64,000 nt of DNA from assembly GCF_029212375.1 (NCBI RefSeq), contig NZ_JARGNU010000005.1:68395-132394 (forward strand), read 5' to 3'. The position numbers and the translations under genes were made by a program. Of this stretch, positions 8,206 to 15,795 are shown piece by piece; the stretch's first letter is position 1, and each line of letters starts with the position of its first letter. A model generated the notes under the pieces. The model was not told the origin of the DNA. It did no database searches and saw only the letters and a program-made list of their open reading frames with translations. This DNA comes from Zhongshania sp. Lineage in GTDB: Bacteria > Pseudomonadota > Gammaproteobacteria > Pseudomonadales > Spongiibacteraceae.

Positions 8206-9408
8206 TTAGATGGTTGGTGCAGGTTTTTCGGGCGTTGTCACGCCACACAGGCGTGAGAAAAGAGTTGTAACCAATGGAATGAGCTTGTCATTAAAATCGT
8301 AATGCGGGCTGTGACAGGGCGAGTCGTGATCTTCGCCGTCGTCGGCGCCGATCAATGCAAAGGCGCCTGGTATTTCCCGCAAGTAATAACTAAAGTCTTC
8401 AGAGGCCATTATTGGCGTGGCGACATGGGTTTCGATGGCGGTAAAGCCATATTGTTCCGCCCACAGACTACGAACATGCTGAGCTTGCACCGTGTGATTG
8501 ATGGTTGCGTTGTAGCGCGGAGTAATTTCTACGCTGCATTCAACGCCATAGCTGTGTGCGGTGTGTTGGCTTATTTCAGTAATAAGCTGACATATGTGAT
8601 CGCGGGTTTGCTGGTCTGGCACGCGGATGCTGCCACTGAGTTTGGCAGTTTGCGGAATAATGGTGGGGCCGCTGTCGGCCATAATTGAGGTGACGCTCAG
8701 CACGGCGGCTTGCTGGGGTGCCAAACGGCGGCTCGTGATTTGTTGCAGTGCTAAGGTGATCGCGCTGGCGGCGAGCACGGGGTCGCGACACAGCTCAGGC
8801 TGGCTGGCGTGGCCACCTTTACCCATTACGGTAATGGTAAATGTGCCGTTGCCGCACATCACAATGCCGTCGGGGCAGAGTAATTTTCCAAAGCCTATCG
8901 CTGGCCAGTTATGCCAACCGTAAATTTCGTCAATGCCGTCGAGGGCACCTTCGTTAATCATTTCGCGGGCGCCGTGGCCGCCTTCTTCTGCCGGTTGAAA
9001 TAATAAGCTGACTGGCCCCGCTAATTGTTGCTCGTGGTGTTTAAGCCACTGCGCGGTAGCCAATAGAGTCGCGGTGTGACCGTCGTGACCGCAGGCGTGC
9101 ATGCAGGTGGGGTGTTGGGATGTCCACGGCTTAGATGTTTGCTCGGTAATTGGCAGTGCATCGATATCGCCGCGCAAAGCAATATGCTTGGGCGCTAGGT
9201 TTAAATTTTTAAAATTGCTGTTTGGTGGCACGAGTCTAGCGATGGTGCCGGTGCCAGCGCAGGCCTGCCAAGAAATGCCGAGTTGGTTTAGGGTATTGCG
9301 TACGGTTTCAGCGGTGCGAACCTCGTGCCAGCTAAGCTCGGGGTGGGCGTGTAAGTCGCGGCGCAGCTGCTGCGCGGTGGCGATTGTATCAGTCCAGTAA
9401 TTTGCCAT
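8206..9408 (-). CDS. M20 amidohydrolase, candidate N-acetyl-diaminobutyrate deacetylase (DoeB2-type)
   Basis: A 400-residue M20D amidohydrolase (hippurate hydrolase/IAA-amino acid hydrolase type). Metal-binding motifs are visible: HACGHDGHTA, PAEEGGHGA and the His of YGWHNWP, plus the late HSPHYDFN. The family removes acyl groups from amino acids. As the first gene of an operon with DoeD-, DoeA- and DoeC-like genes, its likely job is deacetylation of N-acetyl-L-2,4-diaminobutyrate. The classical DoeB belongs to the AstE/AspA family, so this would be the M20 alternative. The start ATG at 9408 has only a weak Shine-Dalgarno. It is 52 bp upstream of doeD and divergent from the glucosylglycerol pair. 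Confidence 0.75.
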   Translation of the reverse strand: MANYWTDTIATAQQLRRDLHAHPELSWHEVRTAETVRNTLNQLGISWQACAGTGTIARLVPPNSNFKNLNLAPKHIALRGDIDALPITEQTSKPWTSQHPTCMHACGHDGHTATLLATAQWLKHHEQQLAGPVSLLFQPAEEGGHGAREMINEGALDGIDEIYGWHNWPAIGFGKLLCPDGIVMCGNGTFTITVMGKGGHASQPELCRDPVLAASAITLALQQITSRRLAPQQAAVLSVTSIMADSGPTIIPQTAKLSGSIRVPDQQTRDHICQLITEISQHTAHSYGVECSVEITPRYNATINHTVQAQHVRSLWAEQYGFTAIETHVATPIMASEDFSYYLREIPGAFALIGADDGEDHDSPCHSPHYDFNDKLIPLVTTLFSRLCGVTTPEKPAPTI

Positions 9409-9847
9409 TATGCTTTTACTGTCGCACAGCTGTTACAGGCTGGCAAATACTGTTTTTGCAAATTTATATTTTTGTTGCTTTACGGCGCGCAGAGGGATTC
9501 TATGTTGGTGCGCACGGCATTTAATGGTGCAAAAAATTATGTCGTTTCTTTCTTTTATCTTATTTTTCAATATGCTGGAAATTAGCTGAAAGGCCCTGCT
9601 AAAGAGCGTCTGCACTCTTTTCGGTGGCCTAGGTGATTTCGGTAAGGCACGGATCATGCATCGACTTAGTTGAAAGGAAAAACACGGCGGCCACAGTCGC
9701 AGCAAAATACGTGCATTTTTGGTGTTCCCCTTTTTTGTGTTGACGCAGCGTTGCGGCTGTCGTCGTGTTGGCTTGGTTATGTTTTTTGTAACAGCACCCG
9801 GGGTCTGGTGGGAGCTGGACCCTGCGTCACGACGCAGGAATTTGAAC
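9409..9847. other. 439-bp gene-free divergent regulatory region
   Basis: This region separates the ectoine-type operon (left, minus strand) from the glucosylglycerol operon (right, plus strand). The minus-strand ORF at 9433-9849 has no recognisable domain and an unfamiliar composition, so I treat the region as non-coding. It contains AAAGAG...CTCTTT (9601-9620), an interrupted palindrome that could be an operator. I could not pick out a convincing -35/-10 pair. Promoters for both operons must lie here. Confidence 0.6.
9601..9620. promoter_or_regulatory. Interrupted palindrome, possible operator
   Basis: The sequence AAAGAGCGTCTGCACTCTTT has 6-bp inverted arms around an 8-base centre. It lies about 190 bp from one operon start and 230 bp from the other. 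Binding of a regulator is speculation. Confidence 0.25.
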
Positions 9848-12121
9848 ATGCTTTTAGCAACAGATTTAGACGGTACTTTTCTTGCCGGCGACAGTGAGAG
9901 TCGCCTAAAACTCTATCAGCTAATTACGGCACATCCGGAAATTAAGCTGGCCTTTGTCACCGGTCGCGGTTTGGAATCGGTGCTGCCCTTATTGGCTGAT
10001 CCAACCATTCCCCAGCCGGATTATATTATTTGCGATGTGGGCTGCACGGTAGTAGACGGTCGCACTCAACAGGCTATTCAACCTTTACAGTCCGATATAG
10101 ATCAATATTGGCCTGGTGAACATGTGGTTGAACAAGCGGTTGCACATATTCCCAATCTGCAGCGCCAAGATGTTCCGCAGGAACGGCGGGTGTCATTTTT
10201 TTGTGCGGCGGGCGCAGTGAGCGCTGAACTTGAGGTGGCAGTTGCGGGCTTGGATTGCGACCTGTTGTACTCGGCAGATTTGTATTTAGATATTTTGCCC
10301 AAGGGCGTAAACAAGGGTTCGACTTTGCGAGCATTGGTTGGGCATCTTGGCCTCAGCGACGAGATGGTGTTGGTGGCGGGGGATACCCTTAACGACCTGT
10401 CGATGTATGAGCATGATTTTATCGGCGTGTGCGTGGGTGAGTCTGAACTTGCGCTATTGGAAAACACCGAGAATCGGGCCAGAGTTTTGCATGCCTCGGC
10501 GCCTGGTTGCGGCGGAATTTTGCAGGCCATAGAGCATTTTGGCTTTCTTGGTTTGGCGGGGATGGAGGCTGAGCAGCGCGAGGTATTGGTGCCGGGAAAG
10601 TCTGAATTGGTGATGGTCTATCACCGTCTTCCCTATGAAGAGTTGATTGAAAACGGCGAGCTGATTCGGCGCCGGCCAACCTCACCCAATGGCATATTGC
10701 CGACCTTGCTAAGCTTTTTTGGCGACGGTCGCGCGGGGTCGTGGATCGCGTGGTCGATACACGATCCGCGTCACGGCACATTTCAAATTCACACCGAAGT
10801 CGATACCGATTTGTATCCGCGCCTGCTCGCGGCGCGGGTGCCCTTAAGTAAAAAAGATGTTGATATTTTTTATAAGAAATTTTCTAAGGAAGCCTTTTGG
10901 CCAACCTTGCACACCTTCTGGGAGCGCGCGGTTTTTCGCGACGATCACTGGCAGGTGTTTTTAAAAGTAAATAAGCAATTTGCCGAGCGCGCCGCCGCAG
11001 AAGCAGCAGAAAACGCGGTGGTGTGGATTCACGATTACAATTTGTGGATGGTGCCGGCGTTTCTGCGTGAGATACGCCCCGACCTTGTTATTGCCTTTTT
11101 TCATCACACTTATTTCCCGTCGGCAGATGTGTTTAATGTACTGCCTTGGCGCCGCGAAATTATTGGCAGCTTATTGCAGTGCGACTATATCGGTTTTCAT
11201 ATTCCTCGCCAGGCCGAAAATTTTGTTGATGTTGCCCGCGGCGTAATGCCGCTCGAAGTCACCCAGAAAATGAATTGCGCACCGCGCTTTTTAACCTATG
11301 GCTGCGCCATGGGGCTAGATGAAATGACCACCGAAATACAAGTTAATGAGCGCCGTATTGGTCTTGGCGCCCATCCGGTGGGTTTGGATTTGGATAGGGT
11401 GCGGGCGGCATTGGCGAAAAAGTCGGTGCAACAGCGCATGAATGAATTGCGCGAGGAGTTGAGCGGCACTCGTATGGTTTTGTCGGTGGGGCGCTTGGAT
11501 TACACCAAGGGCGTTATAGAACAGCTCACTGCCTATGAAACTTTGCTCGAGCAGCACCCCGACTTACACGGCAAGGTGACCTTGATCATGGTCTGTGTGC
11601 CAGCCGACAAAGAGATGACTATCTATCGCAAGCTGCAAGTGCAAATTGAGCAGGCGGTGGGGCGTATAAACGGGCGCTTTGCTCAAGTAGGCTGGAGCCC
11701 CTTGCAATTTTTCTTCCGCAGTCTGCCCTTTGAAGAGTTGGTGGCCTACTACAGCATGGCTGATGTGATGTGGATTACCCCGCTGCGCGACGGTTTAAAT
11801 TTGGTGGCCAAGGAATACATTGCCACCCAAGGCATGACCGAGGGCTCTGGGGTGTTGGTGTTGTCGGAGTTTGCCGGTGCTGCGGCGGAGCTGCGCGGGC
11901 CCATACTGGCCAATCCCCACGATCCCAAAGAGCTGGTGCAAACCTGTTATTTGGCGCTGACCTTAAAACGCGATGAGGCTCGCAGTCGCATGCGCGAAGC
12001 CTTTGATGTGGTGTGCTACAACGACATCAAATTATGGGGGGCGGAGTTTATGGCCGCGGTGGAAGCCTGTCGCAGCGATGACGCCGAGGCGCAGTGTAGT
12101 GACGAGAGCTGCGTAGTTTAA
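9848..12121 (+). CDS. ggpPS: Bifunctional glucosylglycerol-phosphate phosphatase/synthase (HAD-GT20 fusion)
   Basis: A 757-residue fusion protein. Residues ~1-245 form a HAD/sucrose-phosphatase-like domain: DLDGTFL near residue 6 and GDTLNDLSMY later. Residues ~265-740 form a GT20 glycosyltransferase of the OtsA/GgpS family: WIHDYNLWMVP, HHTYFPSADVF, GRLDYTKGVIEQL and the donor-site loop PLRDGLNLVAKEY. Such fusions make glucosylglycerol from ADP-glucose and glycerol 3-phosphate and remove the phosphate in one protein. The start is ATG 9848 (MLLATDLDGT) after CAGGA; the longer track start adds 43 unfamiliar residues. A trehalose-6-phosphate synthase/phosphatase is the alternative, but N-terminal phosphatase order and the adjacent GH13_18 gene favour glucosylglycerol. 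Confidence 0.82.
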   Translation: MLLATDLDGTFLAGDSESRLKLYQLITAHPEIKLAFVTGRGLESVLPLLADPTIPQPDYIICDVGCTVVDGRTQQAIQPLQSDIDQYWPGEHVVEQAVAHIPNLQRQDVPQERRVSFFCAAGAVSAELEVAVAGLDCDLLYSADLYLDILPKGVNKGSTLRALVGHLGLSDEMVLVAGDTLNDLSMYEHDFIGVCVGESELALLENTENRARVLHASAPGCGGILQAIEHFGFLGLAGMEAEQREVLVPGKSELVMVYHRLPYEELIENGELIRRRPTSPNGILPTLLSFFGDGRAGSWIAWSIHDPRHGTFQIHTEVDTDLYPRLLAARVPLSKKDVDIFYKKFSKEAFWPTLHTFWERAVFRDDHWQVFLKVNKQFAERAAAEAAENAVVWIHDYNLWMVPAFLREIRPDLVIAFFHHTYFPSADVFNVLPWRREIIGSLLQCDYIGFHIPRQAENFVDVARGVMPLEVTQKMNCAPRFLTYGCAMGLDEMTTEIQVNERRIGLGAHPVGLDLDRVRAALAKKSVQQRMNELREELSGTRMVLSVGRLDYTKGVIEQLTAYETLLEQHPDLHGKVTLIMVCVPADKEMTIYRKLQVQIEQAVGRINGRFAQVGWSPLQFFFRSLPFEELVAYYSMADVMWITPLRDGLNLVAKEYIATQGMTEGSGVLVLSEFAGAAAELRGPILANPHDPKELVQTCYLALTLKRDEARSRMREAFDVVCYNDIKLWGAEFMAAVEACRSDDAEAQCSDESCVV

Positions 12122-12167
12122 GATCGCGCAGTAATAGCAAAGCAAAGTAGCACGCAAAGGAGTAATG

Positions 12168-13610
12168 ATGGCCTTACGCAATGCGGTACAAATGATCTGT
12201 TACCCCAATCGCATGGGCGACAATCTAAAAGACTTACACGCGGTTATTGAAAAGCACTTGTCGGAGGCCATTGGCGGCGTGCATATATTGCCGTTTTTTC
12301 CCTCGAATGCCGACGCGGGCTTTTCGCCGCTAACCCACAAAGAAGTCGATCCCGATTACGGTGACTGGGACGATATTGAGCGTATTTCTTCTAAATACGA
12401 TTTGTGTTGCGACGTTACGGTAAACCATATTTCCGATGAGTCTGAAGAGTTTAAAGACTTTGTTGCCAAGGGCTACGATTCCCAATACGCCGATATGTTT
12501 GTGCATGTGGAAAAGTTTGGTGATATTTCGCCAGACGACCTCGCTAAAATTCATATTCGCAAAGAGAAGGAGCCGTTTCGACGTGTTGAGTTTGCCAGCG
12601 GCGGCACCGGTCGCGTGTGGTGTACGTTTACCGAGCATCAAATCGACCTGAATTACGAGTCTGAATTGACCTTTCAGCTGATGGAAAACTACATCGGCTT
12701 TTTGGCGCAGCGCGGGGTAAAACTATTTCGCTTAGACGCCTTTGGCTATACCACTAAGCGCATCGGCACCAGTTGCTTTTTGGTGGAGCCAGATGTGTAC
12801 CGTAATCTGGATTGGATCAATGGCGTGGCTCAGCTCCACGGCGCCGAAGTGCTGCCCGAGGTTCACGACCACAGCAGCTATCAGTACGCGATTAGCCGTC
12901 GCAATATGCACCCCTATGGTTTTGCCCTGCCGCCACTCTTACTGTTCTCTTTATTAGATGCCAATAGCGTCTACCTTAAAAACTGGCTGCGGATGTGCCC
13001 GCGCAATATGGTGACGGTATTAGATACCCATGATGGCATATGTATTCCCGATGTGGAGGGCGTGCTGCCCGAGGATAAAATTCGGGCCTTAATCGACAAT
13101 ATCTCCGCCCGTAGCGCCGATCCAATTTTGCGGCGTTCGGCGGCGAATATTCACAGCGTTGGTGCTATCTACCAGCTAACCTGCACGTTCTACGACGCCC
13201 TAATGCGTAACGACGACGCCTACTTGGCGGCGCGGGCGATTCAGTTTTTCTCGCCGGGTATTCCCCAAGTGTATTACGTGGGCCTGCTTGCCGGTTGCAA
13301 TGATATTGAGCTGATGGAGGAGACTGGCGAGCTGCGCGACATCAATCGCCATTTTTACAGCTTGCCCGAAATTGACGAGGCAATAGCACAGCCGGTGGTG
13401 CAGCGATTACTGGCCTTGATGCGTTTTAGGAGCAATTACCCCGCCTTCGATGGCCATTTTGAGCTGAATTACTCCAATGATTCCAGCGTGGATATGGCTT
13501 GGCGCCACGGCGAGTATTACTGCCGCTTATTTGTAGACCTTAACTTTAATACTGCGTCTATAACCTATCTCGACGAGGACTCGCTGGCTGAGTGCCGCTT
13601 GCAGTGCTAG
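12168..13610 (+). CDS. GH13_18 phosphorylase: glucosylglycerol phosphorylase or sucrose phosphorylase
   Basis: A sucrose-phosphorylase-like enzyme of about 480 residues. The nucleophile Asp is in FRLDAFGY, the acid/base Glu in LPEVHDHS and the third acid in VLDTHDGI; HILPFFPS near the N terminus is also typical. Members split or form glucosides using phosphate. Placement 46 bp after the glucosylglycerol synthase makes glucosylglycerol phosphorylase (known from Marinobacter) my first choice, allowing recovery of glucose 1-phosphate and glycerol. Sucrose or sucrose-6-phosphate phosphorylase cannot be excluded. Two ATGs occur in tandem; the second (12168) has better spacing to AAAGGAG than 12165. 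Confidence 0.82.
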   Translation: MALRNAVQMICYPNRMGDNLKDLHAVIEKHLSEAIGGVHILPFFPSNADAGFSPLTHKEVDPDYGDWDDIERISSKYDLCCDVTVNHISDESEEFKDFVAKGYDSQYADMFVHVEKFGDISPDDLAKIHIRKEKEPFRRVEFASGGTGRVWCTFTEHQIDLNYESELTFQLMENYIGFLAQRGVKLFRLDAFGYTTKRIGTSCFLVEPDVYRNLDWINGVAQLHGAEVLPEVHDHSSYQYAISRRNMHPYGFALPPLLLFSLLDANSVYLKNWLRMCPRNMVTVLDTHDGICIPDVEGVLPEDKIRALIDNISARSADPILRRSAANIHSVGAIYQLTCTFYDALMRNDDAYLAARAIQFFSPGIPQVYYVGLLAGCNDIELMEETGELRDINRHFYSLPEIDEAIAQPVVQRLLALMRFRSNYPAFDGHFELNYSNDSSVDMAWRHGEYYCRLFVDLNFNTASITYLDEDSLAECRLQC

Positions 13611-13747
13611 TGACTCTTAACTAAGTAAAATGGACGGGACTGCGCGGCCTAGGCATGAAAATCCTTATTGTTAGCGTTGTGGCGTGTCACACACTAAATA
13701 CGGCGCATTTTTGCGGCTGCGCGCTGTAAATTGGTAGTAATAGGGGG

Positions 13748-13775
13748 TAGACACGGCCTGAAATCTGTATATACT
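13748..13775 (+). promoter_or_regulatory. Sigma-70-type promoter for the cold-shock gene
   Basis: TAGACA and TATACT, each one mismatch from consensus, are separated by 16 bp. Transcription would begin near 13782, leaving a leader of about 150 nt before the csp start. A leader this long is typical of cspA-type genes. Confidence 0.6.
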
Positions 13776-13883
13776 CAATCGCAGCTAGAAAGTTCGACCT
13801 ATATTTATGTACACCATTTCGAAGTCCTGTCTGTAGTTTTCGTCCTGTACTTCATAAGTAATAGAATCACTTCCAGCCTAATC

Positions 13884-13899
13884 GATCTGATTTCAGATC
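13884..13899 (+). promoter_or_regulatory. Leader stem-loop upstream of the cold-shock gene
   Basis: GATCTGA-TT-TCAGATC is a perfect 7-bp inverted repeat about 35 nt upstream of the start codon and 20 nt before the ribosome-binding site. In the RNA it could fold and influence translation with temperature; this is inference from cspA-family leaders. Confidence 0.4.
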
Positions 13900-13933
13900 A
13901 AAAATTACCTTTGAATATTTCAGGAATAAAATT

Positions 13934-14140
13934 ATGTCTACTACTACTGGCACAGTAAAATGGTTCAACGAATCTAAAGGCTTTGGCTTCATCGAGCAAG
14001 AATCTGGCCCAGACGTTTTCGCTCACTTCAGCGCTATCTCTGGTTCAGGCTTCAAAACTTTGGTTGAAGGCCAGCGCGTTCAGTTCACTGTTACTCAGGG
14101 CCAGAAAGGTCCTCAGGCAGAGAACATCGTAGCACTGTAA
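13934..14140 (+). CDS. Cold-shock protein (CspA family)
   Basis: A 68-residue single cold-shock domain protein. RNP1 (KGFGFIEQE) and RNP2 (VFAHFSAI) are intact, with TGTVKWFN at the N terminus. These proteins bind single-stranded RNA and DNA and melt RNA structure. The start follows CAGGA at nine bases. The long leader upstream and a strong terminator downstream make it a single-gene unit, followed by the RNA helicase gene dbpA. Which paralogue this is cannot be told from the window. Confidence 0.95.
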   Translation: MSTTTGTVKWFNESKGFGFIEQESGPDVFAHFSAISGSGFKTLVEGQRVQFTVTQGQKGPQAENIVAL

Positions 14141-14204
14141 TTTGCTATGTGGCCGCGCCCTCGGGCAGCGGCCAGCTTCAAACCCTTGTGGATTGAATGC
14201 TAAA

Positions 14205-14236
14205 GGGGCAGGACCTACGGGTCTTGCCCTTTTTTC
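14205..14236 (+). terminator. Rho-independent terminator after csp
   Basis: GGGGCAGGACC-TAC-GGGTCTTGCCC forms a strong stem with one G-T pair, followed directly by TTTTTT. It would separate csp from dbpA. Confidence 0.85.
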
Positions 14237-14316
14237 ATTTCAGCAACACTATTTAACATCCGGTTTCACCGCGCCACCGCCGCGCATTTTTCTGGCGGTA
14301 TTACAGGATACACATT

Positions 14317-15705
14317 GTGAGTCAGCTAGAATTTTCTACCCTTCCGCTAAACCCCTCGCTATTGCAAAACCTGAGCTCGCTCGGTTATACCGAGATGACC
14401 CCCATTCAGGCCAAGGCTTTGCCGCACACACTCCATGGCAAAGACGTTATTGCACAGGGCAAAACCGGTTCGGGAAAAACCGCTGTCTTCGGTCTTACCC
14501 AGTTACAAAAATTAGATGTCAAAAAGTTTTATGTGCAGTCTTTGGTGTTGTGCCCGACTCGTGAATTGGCCGATCAGGTTGCTAAAGAGCTGCGTAAGTT
14601 AGCGCGTACTATTCATAATATTAAAGTGTTAACGCTGTGTGGTGGCATGCCCTTTGGTCCGCAGGTCGGCTCCCTAGAGCACGGCGCGCATATTGTGGTT
14701 GGCACTCCAGGTCGTATTGAAGAGCATGTGCGCAAGGGCACCCTTAAATTAGATAATGTGAACACACTGGTTTTGGATGAAGCAGACCGCATGTTGGAAA
14801 TGGGTTTTCAAGACGCCCTCGATACCATCATTGGTTATATTCCTAAAGAGCGGCAGACCCTGCTGTTTAGCGCGACCTACCCTGACGAAATTCAGGACGT
14901 GGCCACCCGTATTATGCAGCGGCCGCTACTGGTTAAAGTGGAATCTACTCACGACAACGAAAGCATCGCCCAGCACTTTTTTAAAGTAGCCGACAATACT
15001 CAGCGTATTGTCGCAGTAAAATTGCTGCTGCTGCGCTACCGCCCAGATTCCACCGTTATATTTTGTAATACTCGCCACGAGACCCAGCAGGTGTGCGACG
15101 ATCTTCGCGAGGCGGGATTTAGCGTGCAAGCCTTGCACGGCGACTTAGATCAGAAAATGCGGGATCAAACCTTGGTGCGCTTTGCCAATAAAAGCGTCTC
15201 GATTCTAGTGGCTACCGATGTTGCGGCGCGGGGCTTAGACATAGACGCTCTCGACGCGGTGATTAACTACCACATTGCCCGCGACGCCGAAGTGCATATT
15301 CACCGCATTGGCCGTACCGGCCGCGCTGGCGGCAAAGGTATTGCCTGTAGCCTGTATACCGAGCGTGAAAGTGCCAAAATTGCCCGTATAGAAGAAATGC
15401 GCGGCAATAAAATTGTGCCTGAGGCGCTGCCCCAGGTGAATTACTTGGATAAGCCCACTTTCAAGCCGCCAATGGCTTGTCTGCAGATCGATGGTGGCAA
15501 AAAGCAAAAGATTCGCCCCGGCGATATCGTTGGTGCGTTAACGGGTGCCGACGGCATTGCTGGCACCGACGTGGGTAAAATCCACGTATTCGACAATACC
15601 GCTTATGTGGCTGTGCGCAACGATGTGGCCACTGACGCGCTGCGTAAATTAAGCGAAGGCCAGCTCAAGGGGCGTAACTTTAGAGTGCGCCGTATTCGCG
15701 GTTAA
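14317..15705 (+). CDS. dbpA: ATP-dependent RNA helicase DbpA
   Basis: A 462-residue DEAD-box helicase acting in assembly of the large ribosomal subunit. Motifs in order: AKTGSGKTA-like GKTGSGKTAVFG, PTRELADQ, GTPGRIEEH, DEADRML, SATYP, ATDVAARGLD and HRIGRTGRAG. The C-terminal ~75 residues (LQIDGGKKQKIRPGDIVGALTG) form the DbpA RNA-binding domain that recognises hairpin 92 of 23S rRNA, separating it from other DEAD helicases. It starts with GTG at 14317 after AGGA. It follows the cold-shock gene, which is functionally sensible for low-temperature RNA folding, though a terminator intervenes. Confidence 0.96.
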   Translation: MSQLEFSTLPLNPSLLQNLSSLGYTEMTPIQAKALPHTLHGKDVIAQGKTGSGKTAVFGLTQLQKLDVKKFYVQSLVLCPTRELADQVAKELRKLARTIHNIKVLTLCGGMPFGPQVGSLEHGAHIVVGTPGRIEEHVRKGTLKLDNVNTLVLDEADRMLEMGFQDALDTIIGYIPKERQTLLFSATYPDEIQDVATRIMQRPLLVKVESTHDNESIAQHFFKVADNTQRIVAVKLLLLRYRPDSTVIFCNTRHETQQVCDDLREAGFSVQALHGDLDQKMRDQTLVRFANKSVSILVATDVAARGLDIDALDAVINYHIARDAEVHIHRIGRTGRAGGKGIACSLYTERESAKIARIEEMRGNKIVPEALPQVNYLDKPTFKPPMACLQIDGGKKQKIRPGDIVGALTGADGIAGTDVGKIHVFDNTAYVAVRNDVATDALRKLSEGQLKGRNFRVRRIRG

Positions 15706-15795
15706 TGCTTTGTTGGGTGGCAGGCGGCGCATAAGCTGCCTGATTTCCCCTTCGATTTAAAGCCGTGATCTAGCCCTCAGATTCCCTCCCTGTTG

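Larger units (their letters stand above)
13611..13933. other. 323-bp intergenic region with csp promoter and leader
   Basis: No convincing gene is present; the 75-aa ORF at 13731-13958 overlaps the cold-shock start in another frame and looks random. The region holds a good promoter (13748-13775) and about 150 nt of untranslated leader with a perfect 7-bp inverted repeat (13884-13899). Confidence 0.6.

Noticed and set aside
9738-9780. TTGACG as -35 for the glucosylglycerol operon
   Set aside because: The nearest -10-like sequence (TTATGT) is over 30 bp away, far from the normal 16-18.
9433-9849. 138-aa minus-strand ORF between the two compatible-solute operons
   Set aside because: Composition is unlike a folded protein, no Shine-Dalgarno or motif is seen, and it covers the expected promoter region.
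13731-13958. 75-aa plus-strand ORF before csp
   Set aside because: It overlaps the csp start in another frame and lies in the leader; hydrophobic stretches appear to come from AT-rich sequence.
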